NCBI RefSeq assembly: GCF_024436415.1
Contig: NZ_JAFMZQ010000001.1
Coordinates: 2,232,001-2,296,000 of the forward strand
Source of the DNA: Pedobacter deserti
GTDB lineage: Bacteria; Bacteroidota; Bacteroidia; Sphingobacteriales; Sphingobacteriaceae
Direction: 5' to 3'
Length of the DNA stretch: 64,000 nt
Shown: positions 27,600-36,795 of the stretch, in pieces
Layout: each line of letters begins with the position of its first letter
How positions within the stretch are numbered: the first letter of the stretch is position 1
The notes under the pieces: model-generated
Told to the model about the DNA's origin: nothing
The model's database searches: none
The model's input: only the letters and a program-made list of their open reading frames with translations
Position numbers and translations under genes: made by a program

Positions 27600-30500
27600 A
27601 TGAAACGCTATCTCACCATCACATTTTTTTCCGTTGTCGGTTTACTCTTGGCCTTTATGCCCAGGCAAGACAACCCTGCGGAACGAATCGCAGGCATGCT
27701 TCAAAAATGGATTGCAAGCAATCCTCAGGAGAAGGTCCACCTTCATACAGACAAGCCCTACTACGCAGTAGGCGATACCCTTTGGTTTAAAGGCTATGTT
27801 ACGCTTGGAGCGAAAAACGAGCCTTCAAAAAAAAGCGGAGCACTCTACGTGGATCTCATTAACAACAAGGACTCCATCATGAGGTCTTTAAAGTTTCCCG
27901 TTACCTCAGGTACAACCATGGGCGATATTGTCCTGCTCGATGAGTATCCAGCCGGCAATTACCGGCTACGTGCCTATACCCAATGGATGCGCAATGCAGG
28001 ACCTGAATACTTCTTTGAAAGAGCCGTTTGGATAGGCGATTCATTTGCAGGGTTCAGCGATACAGACCAGCGGGAGGTTGAAGCTTCCGGCAAGAGGAAA
28101 AAGAGAAATGAAACGCTGGAGAAGACCAAGCCCACTTCGCTGTCCGAAAGCGATGTGCAGTTTTTCCCGGAAGGCGGCTATATGGTGAACGGGATTCGCT
28201 CAAAAATTGCGTTTAAGGCAGTAGCGCCAAATGGGCGCGGCACACCAGTAAGTGGAGTCATTTTGGACGGTCAGACAGAAATTCTGCGTTTCAAAAGTCT
28301 CCATGCAGGCATGGGCAACTTCATGCTAAGCCCTGATGTAGGTAAAAACTATCAGGCCAGAATCCGCTTTGCCGATAGCACCGAGAAGATCGTAACGCTA
28401 CCGAAAGCACTTCCACAAGGTTACGTACTCTCCGTTTACCAACCCAATCCCGATAGTTTACTTGTCAGGATCTATGCATCTGCGGGCTCGTATGGAAGCA
28501 AAGCCTCGCCTCGAAACGTGTATCTCGTCGCCCAGTCGGGCGGCGAACCCGTGGCATCCCTTAAGGTAGGACTTACCCGGGCTATGACTTCCGTCTGGTT
28601 AAAAAAAGATGATTTCCCAAATGGAGTCGCCCAGTTCAGCCTCTTCAATGGCCAATACGAACCACTCAATGAACGACTGGCTTTTATAAAAAACAGCAGG
28701 AAAATGGACGTCGATATCCGGTCCGACAAACGCAGCTATCAGCCCAGAGAGAAAGTACAGCTTAAATTAAGCTCCACAGACGAGTCCGGATCGCCGCTGG
28801 CCGGCAATTTCTCTGTTTCTGTAGTCGACGAGCATAGGGTGCCGCACCACGAGGAAAACGGACATACTATCCTGTCAGACTTGCTGTTAGTTTCTGACAT
28901 CAAAGGATACGTAGAACAACCAAACTACTACTTCATAGATAAATCGCCAGAAGCCCCTCAGAAACTCGACAACCTGATGCTAACGCAAGGCTATAGGCGG
29001 TTCGACTGGCAGGAGCTGATCCGGGCAATCGGCAATACGGCGAGCCCCAATCCATCGCAGCCGAAATTCGCCGCAGAAGGCCTTGGTACAGAAGTTAGCG
29101 GAAAAGTACTCACACTTACGGGACAACCGGTTCCCAATGGCACGGTAACGCTGATGTCGTTACGACCCGGGTTTTTAGAGGTAATCAAAACAGATGCAGC
29201 CGGAAAATTCCAGTTCAATCCAATCATGATTACCGATAGTCTGAGTTTTGCCGTTCAGGCGACAGGCAAGAAAAACACCAAGAAAGTAGAGATCATACTG
29301 GACACCGTCGCCAGACAAAAAATTACGCCTGGCAAGATCAAGCCCGATTTCCTAGTTCAGGATTCTTCTGCGATGGAAACCTACCTGCAAAATGTCAGAA
29401 GGGAGGACGAGCAATTGGTTAACCGCGGATTTTCCGGTCGCGCAACACGCTTAAAGGAAGTCCGGATCAAGGCAAAAAAACGCCAGCAGGAGTTAACCGC
29501 ATTTACACAAGGGCCCTTCCATATCCCGGATGGGCATGCAGATCAGACGTATAAGCTAAAAGACACGGAAGGCTGTCCTACACTAGGCGATTGTTTAAAG
29601 CGCATCGTTGCAGGGGTCGTATTTCAGCCCAATAAAGATGGCACAGTATTTAATTATCCACACTATTTTGAAGGTGGGGCGTTAATGCCAATGGCTGTTT
29701 TCCTTAATGGAAGGAGCCTAAGGAATGATTTCGAAATCTCGGACGTACTTGATAATAACATGGTAGCTCCTGAGGACGTGATCAAGGTGGATGTGGTAAA
29801 GAGAAACCAGGCTTTAATGATGGTTCTCAATAGTGGACCGGCACTGCTCATTTACACCAGGCCCTTTAAAAAGAAGATATATATCCCAAACGTTGCCAAC
29901 ATTAAACCCAAAGGCTTTAACCGGGCACGCTTCTTCTATTCGCCTAAATATGATAAGCCCGGGATAACGAATCAGCTGGCCGACCATCGATCTACCATCT
30001 ACTGGAATCCTGGCGTCCGTACTTTCGGCAATGGAACAGCTACGCTCAGCTATTTCAATGGAGACGGACCAGGAACCTACCGGGTCACCGTAGAGGGGAT
30101 CAGTGCCGCGGGCGATCTGGTGCACCAGGTCTACCGTTATGAGGTTTCCGGGCCGGGTCCATCGGCATCGCGTAGGCCGGTGACTAAAGCAAGTGAACAA
30201 TCTTCAAAGATCATATCGGCTTTTAACAGCAACCAGAAGCGCATGCCTGGTGAGAAGCTCTATCTACACCTCGACAAGTCCGCCTACCAAATTGGCGATA
30301 CCATGTGGTTTAAGGCCTACCTGATGGATAACAATTTAATGCCCTCAAAAAACAGCGGCATTTTGTATGTCGACATCAACAGCGATACCGGTTTTACCGC
30401 AAGGCGGGTAAGCGTTAAACTGCAGTCGGGCATAGGATACGCGCAGATTCCTTTAAACCCCAAGATCTTCCGGGAGGGTGGATACACCGTACAAGCCTAT

Positions 30501-32912
30501 ACCAACTGGATGCAGAACTTTGGACCAGAATCCTTCTTTACGCAGCGCTTTTACCTGGGAAAACCAACCCGGAACAGCTGGCTCGTCAACTCCTCGGTGG
30601 CCACAAAAACAACGGGAGATGGGCATAGTATCCAGGCCGACCTGCTGCTGAAGCGTTTCGACCAGTCGCCCGCAGGGCTAAGAGATGTTGATGTCCTGAT
30701 TATGGAGGGCGACCGGGAAATCAATAAGCAGCGACTTCAGACTGCTGTCGACGGGTCGCTTCAATTTACCTATCCCCTTAAAGAAAAGTACGACGCACGG
30801 AGCATAAGGGCCGTGATTAAGAGTGTCCATCCAAACGATGGTAACCAGGTACTTAAAGTGCCGTTAAGCCTGCAAAGGGAGAAATATATCGATCTGCAGT
30901 TTCTGCCGGAAGGGGGGAACCTGGTAGCAGGGCATTCTTCCACTGTCGCTTTCAAGGCATTGGCCGAAGATGGATATGGCATCCACGCAGAAGGTGAAAT
31001 TTGTGATTCATTAGGGCGTGTAGTAACGACGTTCAAGAGCTTTTACAACGGCATGGGCAAGTTTTCTTTTACGCCGGCTCCGGGTCATAAATATACTGCG
31101 AGACTTATGCAGTCGGGCAGGATAATAAAAACATTTCCTTTACCGGAGGTTAAAGCCTCCGGGTCGATACTGAAAGTATGGAATCCCCTGGCGGGCGACT
31201 CCATCAGGGTCTTTGCACGGATCAGTCCGGCGCAGGGGCAGTCTCCAGACAAGTTTACGCTCATTGCCACCTCGGGGGCAACAGTAACCTTTGTACAGGA
31301 TATTCTCTTAGCCGATAGTTTAAGTGTGAACCTCCATAAAGATCTGTTTCCCACCGGCATTACCCGCATTGCACTCCTCAGGAATGAACAGCCGGTCAAC
31401 GAGCGCCTGATATTCATAGATCATCGCGACGCCCTGCAGATCGCCCTCAATACAGATCGCCAGTCCTACGCCAAGCGTGGTTCCGTTAGCATTGGTATTG
31501 AAGTTAAAGACAGCTATGGAAAACCTGTATCGGGTGAGTTATCCGTTTCTGTGACCGACGACAGCCAGATCCACGGGGACACCATGGGCAATGACGCAAT
31601 CACTACCCGTTTATTACTCCAGGCCAATCTGAAGGGACATATCGAAACACCTGGTTTTTATATGTATGGAGCAGGGAAGGACCGTTGGGAAGCACTGGAT
31701 AATCTTATGCTCACACAGGGCTGGACGGGTTACCGCTGGGAAACGGAAGAACAAGCGCCGGCCCAACCAGCGTATCTTGCAGAAAAGGAGTTGAAAGTCG
31801 CCGGTATGGTCACCAACCTTTTTAAAAAGCCGGTGGTCGGCGCCCGCATGCTTGTCTCTTCACAAAATCCAGCCTTCATTGCCGAAACAGTCACAGACAC
31901 CGCCGGCAGGTATGTCATAGAAAACCTGCCGCCCATCGATTCCGGAGCCTTCTTTATTCAGGCACGCACGCCAAAAGGAACTTCCATGAACTTCGGGGAG
32001 GTATCTGTTGAACAGTCGTTTAAGCCAGCCCCTTCCTTACTGAATTACCAGAATCAGATCGCCCCCTGGTACGTAAACGCAGATGCTGCCCGACTGAACC
32101 AGGTAAAGTATCTCACCCTCAACGAACCAGAATTTAAATTTCAGGGTGGTATTACCCTGAGAGAGGTTGCGGTAAAAAAGGTAAAAAGGCGACCCGGTTC
32201 CTTCAATGCTTTCCCGAAGGACACAGATTATTGGTTCACCGACAGCGATATCAAGGAATCTACGACCACCGATCTGTATGAATTCCTTATGCAAAAGCTG
32301 CCCGGATCACGATTGGTCAACGATTATTCTAAAAAAGGGCGTGGTGGCATTGTGGCTTTCAAATGGAATGGGTTCACAACCATACCCACTGCCGACATTT
32401 ACATCGATGGTGAATCCCTGGCAAAAGTGATGCAAATCCGTAACGTCACTTCGATTTCGGAGGTAACTGAGGGACTAAGAAGTATAAAAGCTGTTTCATT
32501 GAAGGCTGTAGAAGTGGCGCGCGGATACGCTGTAAAGCGTCGTGAAAGCGTAGGTACATTGTACCTGCAAACGAAAAGCGGCAGGGGCTGGTACAGGGTG
32601 AGTGAACCGGATATTGCCCATTACAGGCCGGTGCCTACGGTCCGTCCACAAGCGTTTTACAGCCCGAAATATACGGTGACCCAAACCAGCGCGGCAGACA
32701 ACGATTTCCAGTCTACAATCTATTGGAAGCCCGATATCACTACAGATAGTGAAGGCAAGTCGAGGATAAGTTTTTACACTTCTGATGTTACAGGAAGCTA
32801 TACGCTCAACATACAGGGAACCGATATGAACGGCCACTTCGGCAGCACCACAATGAAGATCAAGGTTGGTCAGGCCAGCGATGCCGGCGCAAAAAGCGCA
32901 AGTAAGCTTTAG
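27600..32912 (+). CDS. Giant MG2 (alpha-2-macroglobulin-like) surface protein, internally duplicated
   Basis: A 1770-residue protein with an N-terminal signal/anchor segment. It contains two tandem copies of one unit. Paired landmarks are EKVHLHTDKPYYAVGDTLWFK (about 44) and EKLYLHLDKSAYQIGDTMWFK (about 885), VQFFPEGGYMV and LQFLPEGGNLV, NLMLTQGYRRFDW and NLMLTQGWTGYRW, and RFFYSPKY (about 777) and QAFYSPKY (about 1684). Each unit has an MG2-like domain, a carboxypeptidase-regulatory-like domain, a plug-like segment and a C-terminal beta sandwich. Bacteroidota relatives usually have one unit. It is the last gene of the sigma/FecR locus, 27 bases after the STN gene. Confidence 0.8.
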   Translation: MKRYLTITFFSVVGLLLAFMPRQDNPAERIAGMLQKWIASNPQEKVHLHTDKPYYAVGDTLWFKGYVTLGAKNEPSKKSGALYVDLINNKDSIMRSLKFPVTSGTTMGDIVLLDEYPAGNYRLRAYTQWMRNAGPEYFFERAVWIGDSFAGFSDTDQREVEASGKRKKRNETLEKTKPTSLSESDVQFFPEGGYMVNGIRSKIAFKAVAPNGRGTPVSGVILDGQTEILRFKSLHAGMGNFMLSPDVGKNYQARIRFADSTEKIVTLPKALPQGYVLSVYQPNPDSLLVRIYASAGSYGSKASPRNVYLVAQSGGEPVASLKVGLTRAMTSVWLKKDDFPNGVAQFSLFNGQYEPLNERLAFIKNSRKMDVDIRSDKRSYQPREKVQLKLSSTDESGSPLAGNFSVSVVDEHRVPHHEENGHTILSDLLLVSDIKGYVEQPNYYFIDKSPEAPQKLDNLMLTQGYRRFDWQELIRAIGNTASPNPSQPKFAAEGLGTEVSGKVLTLTGQPVPNGTVTLMSLRPGFLEVIKTDAAGKFQFNPIMITDSLSFAVQATGKKNTKKVEIILDTVARQKITPGKIKPDFLVQDSSAMETYLQNVRREDEQLVNRGFSGRATRLKEVRIKAKKRQQELTAFTQGPFHIPDGHADQTYKLKDTEGCPTLGDCLKRIVAGVVFQPNKDGTVFNYPHYFEGGALMPMAVFLNGRSLRNDFEISDVLDNNMVAPEDVIKVDVVKRNQALMMVLNSGPALLIYTRPFKKKIYIPNVANIKPKGFNRARFFYSPKYDKPGITNQLADHRSTIYWNPGVRTFGNGTATLSYFNGDGPGTYRVTVEGISAAGDLVHQVYRYEVSGPGPSASRRPVTKASEQSSKIISAFNSNQKRMPGEKLYLHLDKSAYQIGDTMWFKAYLMDNNLMPSKNSGILYVDINSDTGFTARRVSVKLQSGIGYAQIPLNPKIFREGGYTVQAYTNWMQNFGPESFFTQRFYLGKPTRNSWLVNSSVATKTTGDGHSIQADLLLKRFDQSPAGLRDVDVLIMEGDREINKQRLQTAVDGSLQFTYPLKEKYDARSIRAVIKSVHPNDGNQVLKVPLSLQREKYIDLQFLPEGGNLVAGHSSTVAFKALAEDGYGIHAEGEICDSLGRVVTTFKSFYNGMGKFSFTPAPGHKYTARLMQSGRIIKTFPLPEVKASGSILKVWNPLAGDSIRVFARISPAQGQSPDKFTLIATSGATVTFVQDILLADSLSVNLHKDLFPTGITRIALLRNEQPVNERLIFIDHRDALQIALNTDRQSYAKRGSVSIGIEVKDSYGKPVSGELSVSVTDDSQIHGDTMGNDAITTRLLLQANLKGHIETPGFYMYGAGKDRWEALDNLMLTQGWTGYRWETEEQAPAQPAYLAEKELKVAGMVTNLFKKPVVGARMLVSSQNPAFIAETVTDTAGRYVIENLPPIDSGAFFIQARTPKGTSMNFGEVSVEQSFKPAPSLLNYQNQIAPWYVNADAARLNQVKYLTLNEPEFKFQGGITLREVAVKKVKRRPGSFNAFPKDTDYWFTDSDIKESTTTDLYEFLMQKLPGSRLVNDYSKKGRGGIVAFKWNGFTTIPTADIYIDGESLAKVMQIRNVTSISEVTEGLRSIKAVSLKAVEVARGYAVKRRESVGTLYLQTKSGRGWYRVSEPDIAHYRPVPTVRPQAFYSPKYTVTQTSAADNDFQSTIYWKPDITTDSEGKSRISFYTSDVTGSYTLNIQGTDMNGHFGSTTMKIKVGQASDAGAKSASKL

Positions 32913-34300
32913 GTATAGCCGAGTATTTTCAACACCTGCTTGCTGTTCTGCTCCTCACCAAACACCTCAAAGTTGAAGGTCTCGTCGCGGTTCCTTCTAA
33001 TGATCACGTGTTTAGGGCTGGGGAGCAGACAGTGGTGTATTCCGCCATAACCGCTAAGCACTTCCTGGTAGGCACCCGTATTAAAAAAGCCCAGGTATTG
33101 TACTTTTCGCGTCTTAGGCATAAATACACTGTTCATATGCGCCTCCTGGTTGTAATAATCCTGTCCGTCGCAGGTAATACCTCCAAGGTTAACACGCTCG
33201 TATTCAGAGTCCCAATTGTTTACCGGCAACAGGATATACTTCTGGTTCAGCGCCCAAACATCAGGCAAATTGGTAATGAAAGAACCATCCAGCATCAGCC
33301 ATTTTTCACGGTCGTTTTGCTGCTTACGGCCCAGAACTTTATAAAGAATTCCGGAAGCCTCGGCCACGGTATACTTTCCAAACTCGGTAATGATGTCCGG
33401 TTCAATCACATCGTGCTCCGCACAGATCTCCTTGATACGTTTCACGATCTCATTCACCATATATTCATAGTCGAAATCGAAAACCAGGGAATCCTTAAAC
33501 GGCATACCACCGCCTATATCCAGCGTATCCAGTTCAGGGTTTACCTTTTTAAACTTGCAGTACAGCGTTACGTATTTTTCAAGCTCGTTCCAGTAATACG
33601 GCGTATCAGAGATACCCGAATTGATAAAGAAATGCAGCAGCTTTACCCGGAAGTTCGGATTTGCAGAGATCTTGTTGTTGTAAAAGTCGATCACATCCTC
33701 CATCCTGATGCCCAGGCGGGAAGTATAAAACTGAGAATCCGGCTGTTCCTCAGAGGCGATCCGGATCCCTAGGTTACAAGGCGTGTCCATCTCAATCTCA
33801 TCGTCGAACAGATTAAATTCCTCCTTGTTATCCAGTACCGGGATAATGTTCTTGTAGCCATCGTGCAGCATATCGATGATATACTGCTTATACTGATAGG
33901 TTTTAAAACCGTTACAGATCACGGTGATGTCCTTCGTTAAAGCGCCCTTTTTCTCCAGCGCCTCAATCATAGGCATATCAAAAGCCGAGGAAGTCTCCAG
34001 GTGGATCCCGTTTTTAAGCGCCTCTTCCACGATATGCTTAAAGTGCGAACTCTTCGTACAATAGCAGTATTTATAGTCGCCCCGGTAATTGTTTTTCAAT
34101 ATGGCCGTCTGGAAAAGAATCTTCGCCTGCTGAATCTTCTTCGTTACCATAGGCAAATACGTGAAACGCAATGGCGTACCATAAGTTTCAATCATCTCCA
34201 TCAGGTTCAGGTCCTGAAAATACAACTCATCATCTATAACGCTGAAACCTTCCTGCGGAAAACCAACGCTTAAATCAAGAAACTCGGAGTAACTCTGCAT
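32909..34300 (-). CDS. speA: Arginine decarboxylase, fold-III PLP enzyme
   Basis: A 463-residue enzyme that converts arginine to agmatine, the first step of polyamine synthesis. Family features are YKYCYCTKSSHFKHIVEEAL (the PLP-lysine region), HLETSSAFDMPMI, LGIRIASEE, KLLHFFINSGISDT, LDIGGGMPF and TEFGKYTVAEASGILY. It matches the short Bacteroidota form that lacks the insertions of E. coli SpeA. It ends 4 bases inside the 3' end of the MG2 gene on the other strand. It is the third of three minus-strand arginine genes. Confidence 0.85.
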   Translation of the reverse strand: MQSYSEFLDLSVGFPQEGFSVIDDELYFQDLNLMEMIETYGTPLRFTYLPMVTKKIQQAKILFQTAILKNNYRGDYKYCYCTKSSHFKHIVEEALKNGIHLETSSAFDMPMIEALEKKGALTKDITVICNGFKTYQYKQYIIDMLHDGYKNIIPVLDNKEEFNLFDDEIEMDTPCNLGIRIASEEQPDSQFYTSRLGIRMEDVIDFYNNKISANPNFRVKLLHFFINSGISDTPYYWNELEKYVTLYCKFKKVNPELDTLDIGGGMPFKDSLVFDFDYEYMVNEIVKRIKEICAEHDVIEPDIITEFGKYTVAEASGILYKVLGRKQQNDREKWLMLDGSFITNLPDVWALNQKYILLPVNNWDSEYERVNLGGITCDGQDYYNQEAHMNSVFMPKTRKVQYLGFFNTGAYQEVLSGYGGIHHCLLPSPKHVIIRRNRDETFNFEVFGEEQNSKQVLKILGYT

Positions 34301-34381
34301 TTATATCTAAAAGTTTTTGCAAAAATGTAATTTTAAATTGACATGTACTTTGTACGCTAAATATTTTTAATGTCAAAAATG

Positions 34382-35302
34382 CTAGCGCTGAGCTAAGGGA
34401 AGATGTATCTCCGCAAGCATGCAGCGCGCGCTTCCGCCGCCGTTTTGTTCAATGGTATATAAAGGCGAATAAACGAGCCTGGCATGCTGTTCAAGCACAG
34501 ATACCTGGTCTTGGCTTAGCGATTTAAAAGCCTGTTCAGACATAACCAGTAAAGATTCACCTGCTTCATTCCTTACCTGCAGCATGTTTCCCGCAAAGCT
34601 GCCCATTTGCTGGAAATCGATCTCGATCAGCGCTTTACCTGTATCCCGCAACCGCTGAGCCACCAAGGCCCGCTGTGCCGGGTCGGGTATCGCCTCCAGA
34701 CATATCACAGCGAAGGTATCACCAACGCACATCATCACGTTTGTGTGGTAAATCGGGAATCCGCCGGCATCCAGAGCACTGAAAACAACCGCAGTGTATC
34801 CCGACTGCACACAAAATTCATGAAGTACAGCCTCGTTGGTACGTAAAGACAGGCAGGCATATGCAATTTTATGATCGCGGTCCAGCACCATGCTGCCTGT
34901 ACCTTCCAAAAACATATGCTTCGCCTCGAAATTCGAAAGATCCCCCACATCTTTGATCTGAAATCGGGTACTTAAAGTCGAAATCACGTCGCCCCGTCGC
35001 TCATGCCTGCGGTTTACCGAGAACATCGGGTATAGATATACCGTGCCATCATCATGGAAAGAGACCCAATTGTTTGGAAATATCGAGTCGGGCGTTTCCG
35101 GCTGCGGCGTGTCATCGATTACCGTGACATTTACACCGTTGCTTCTCAACACCTCAACGAACTGATCGAATTCCTTAAGCGCCTGCTCGTGTACCTGATC
35201 CTGCAAATCAGAGGCTTTCTGAAACTTGTTGTTTTCAGCAGTCTGTTCGTTAAACCTGAAGTTTACCGGACGGATCATCAAAATATTACGGGTTGTCTGC
35301 AT
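34382..35302 (-). CDS. ctlX: Citrulline utilization hydrolase CtlX-like (amidinotransferase fold)
   Basis: A 306-residue guanidino-group-modifying enzyme. Visible landmarks are ILMIRPVNFRFNEQTAENN, PDSIFPNNWVSFHDDG (substrate Asp), FLEGTGSMVLDRD, YHTNVMMCVG (catalytic His) and the C-terminal NGGGSARCMLAEIHLP (nucleophilic Cys). These fit the CtlX group of the arginine deiminase superfamily. It starts 2 bases after the neighbouring deiminase-like gene ends, so the two are co-transcribed and probably act on arginine or citrulline. Confidence 0.82.
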   Translation of the reverse strand: MQTTRNILMIRPVNFRFNEQTAENNKFQKASDLQDQVHEQALKEFDQFVEVLRSNGVNVTVIDDTPQPETPDSIFPNNWVSFHDDGTVYLYPMFSVNRRHERRGDVISTLSTRFQIKDVGDLSNFEAKHMFLEGTGSMVLDRDHKIAYACLSLRTNEAVLHEFCVQSGYTAVVFSALDAGGFPIYHTNVMMCVGDTFAVICLEAIPDPAQRALVAQRLRDTGKALIEIDFQQMGSFAGNMLQVRNEAGESLLVMSEQAFKSLSQDQVSVLEQHARLVYSPLYTIEQNGGGSARCMLAEIHLPLAQR

Positions 35303-35304
35303 AA

Positions 35305-36747
35305 CTATATCATATCTCTAAGAATAGGAAGACTCATACAATGAAACCCGCCGCGCGCCCTCGAAAGTTCGGCGGAAGGCATCAGGATCAACGTATCCGT
35401 AATCTCTTCCACATTTTTCGTTCCGTTTTCCAGCTCCTGCAGCAAATCCTGAACTTTCACCACCGCAAAACCATTGCTCTTAAAGGCCTCAACGGTTTTG
35501 TCGTTCCGGTCGTACCCCAAAACCACACCCTCTTTTATGGCAAGCAAATTACAGGAGTCCGTCCACTGCTCCCGCGCATCGTAAGGAAAGGCACCGTTGC
35601 CGCTGTAAATAAACCTGGTAGGCGCATCGCTTTTCAGATCATTCTGACTGATATCATCCAGCAGCGCCTCAATATTCTCAAAACTAACCGGCAGCTTTTG
35701 TCCCTTCACAAACTGTTTAATCTCCGTCGCATCCCGGTTGTCAGGCTCCAGCAGATGCCTGATCGGTTCATCATCTGAGCTTTGCTGATTCCGGAATATC
35801 GTACTCAGCAGCGTCCACACATTACGTTTCACCTGCGTAAATACCGTGTCTATATGCATAAAATCCCGCTTGTTCGGAATCTTGATCACCGTCACCTTCT
35901 CCACCACGTTGTTATCAAACAACAGCTTAATCGCTTCATTGGCACCATAAGCCGAGGTACGCTCGCTGCAACCGATCAGCACATGATTCGGGCTCACCAT
36001 CATCACATCACCACCCTCAAGTGTGGTGCGGTGATCCTCTTCCTCACCCGGACGCAGAAAATGCTGCGCCGCATCAGGTATCTCTAGGATATTGTCGCGA
36101 TAAGCCTCAAAAACCGGGTGATTAAAAAACACATATCGCATTAGTAAAGTCTCCCTGCTGCGCGCCTTCTTAGCCGGCTTGTTGAGCAGGATATGCTTAT
36201 TGATCGTGATGCCCACATCACGCGTAAAAATCAGGTTAGGGATAGGCGCAAAGATCATATGCTCATCGTCCAGGCTCCCCGAAATAAAGATCTTCGCAAG
36301 CTCCTTAGGATCTGTCTCAATCATCTGCTGCTGAAGCCTATAGGTGCAGCCCTCTATTGCACATACAGAAGCCACCAGCTTCTTGCGGATCGAGTCGTCC
36401 GCCAAAATATCCGCCAGCAAATTCTGGATTTCGATCACCGAAGAAGAATTATGGAAATCCGCGTGGTCAGGCTTGTAAAAGCCACGGTTTGCTTCCTCAG
36501 AATCAATATTTTTCAACTTCCCTTTAATCTTATCCGGATCGAGGAAATACATCAAAAGTTTAACATAATAGTCGTATTCATGCCGCCGGATGGTATCCAG
36601 ATGTACAATATCCTCAAAAAGCCAGTCCTGAGCCTTTGATGGTACAACTTTTCCAAGACCGCTGTCCGGACTATGGATCAGAAGCTTACGCAGCCTGCCG
36701 ATCTCGGTGCTTACGCTTACACGAAAATTTTGGTTTTGCTCGATCAT
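35305..36747 (-). CDS. Arginine deiminase-related protein
   Basis: A 480-residue member of the arginine deiminase/amidinotransferase superfamily. Active-site segments are FTRDVGITINKH (Asp), TTLEGGDVMMV (Glu), FMHIDTVFT (His) and GGFHCMSLPILR (Cys at the C-terminus). An N-terminal SVSTEIGRLRKLLIHSPD is typical of the family. The protein is longer than classical ArcA (about 410 residues) because of a helical insertion around residues 50-150. It is the first gene of the minus-strand arginine operon and divergent from argS across a 48-base gap. Confidence 0.85.
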   Translation of the reverse strand: MIEQNQNFRVSVSTEIGRLRKLLIHSPDSGLGKVVPSKAQDWLFEDIVHLDTIRRHEYDYYVKLLMYFLDPDKIKGKLKNIDSEEANRGFYKPDHADFHNSSSVIEIQNLLADILADDSIRKKLVASVCAIEGCTYRLQQQMIETDPKELAKIFISGSLDDEHMIFAPIPNLIFTRDVGITINKHILLNKPAKKARSRETLLMRYVFFNHPVFEAYRDNILEIPDAAQHFLRPGEEEDHRTTLEGGDVMMVSPNHVLIGCSERTSAYGANEAIKLLFDNNVVEKVTVIKIPNKRDFMHIDTVFTQVKRNVWTLLSTIFRNQQSSDDEPIRHLLEPDNRDATEIKQFVKGQKLPVSFENIEALLDDISQNDLKSDAPTRFIYSGNGAFPYDAREQWTDSCNLLAIKEGVVLGYDRNDKTVEAFKSNGFAVVKVQDLLQELENGTKNVEEITDTLILMPSAELSRARGGFHCMSLPILRDMI

Positions 36748-36784
36748 AATAAGTTCTAGTTATGGCAAATCTACTCAATTTATG

Positions 36785-36792
36785 TACTTTTG
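36785..36792 (+). promoter_or_regulatory. -7-like element immediately before the argS ATG
   Basis: TACTTTTG matches TAnnTTTG and ends 3 bases before the ATG at 36796. Transcription from it would start at or near the start codon, giving a leaderless message. No good -33 element was found. Confidence 0.4.
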
Positions 36793-36795
36793 ACC

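Noticed and set aside
33008..33772. 254-codon plus-strand frame inside speA, and similar long frames antisense to the arginine genes
   Set aside because: Shadows of real minus-strand genes whose families are clear; the antisense products are not protein-like.
34338..34376. TTGACAT/ATGTCAA inverted repeat between speA and ctlX, sharing the half-site of the cassette operator
   Set aside because: Only 7 bp with a different spacing (25 versus 32 bases between these 7-mers). The match is likely chance, with no other support for a shared regulator.
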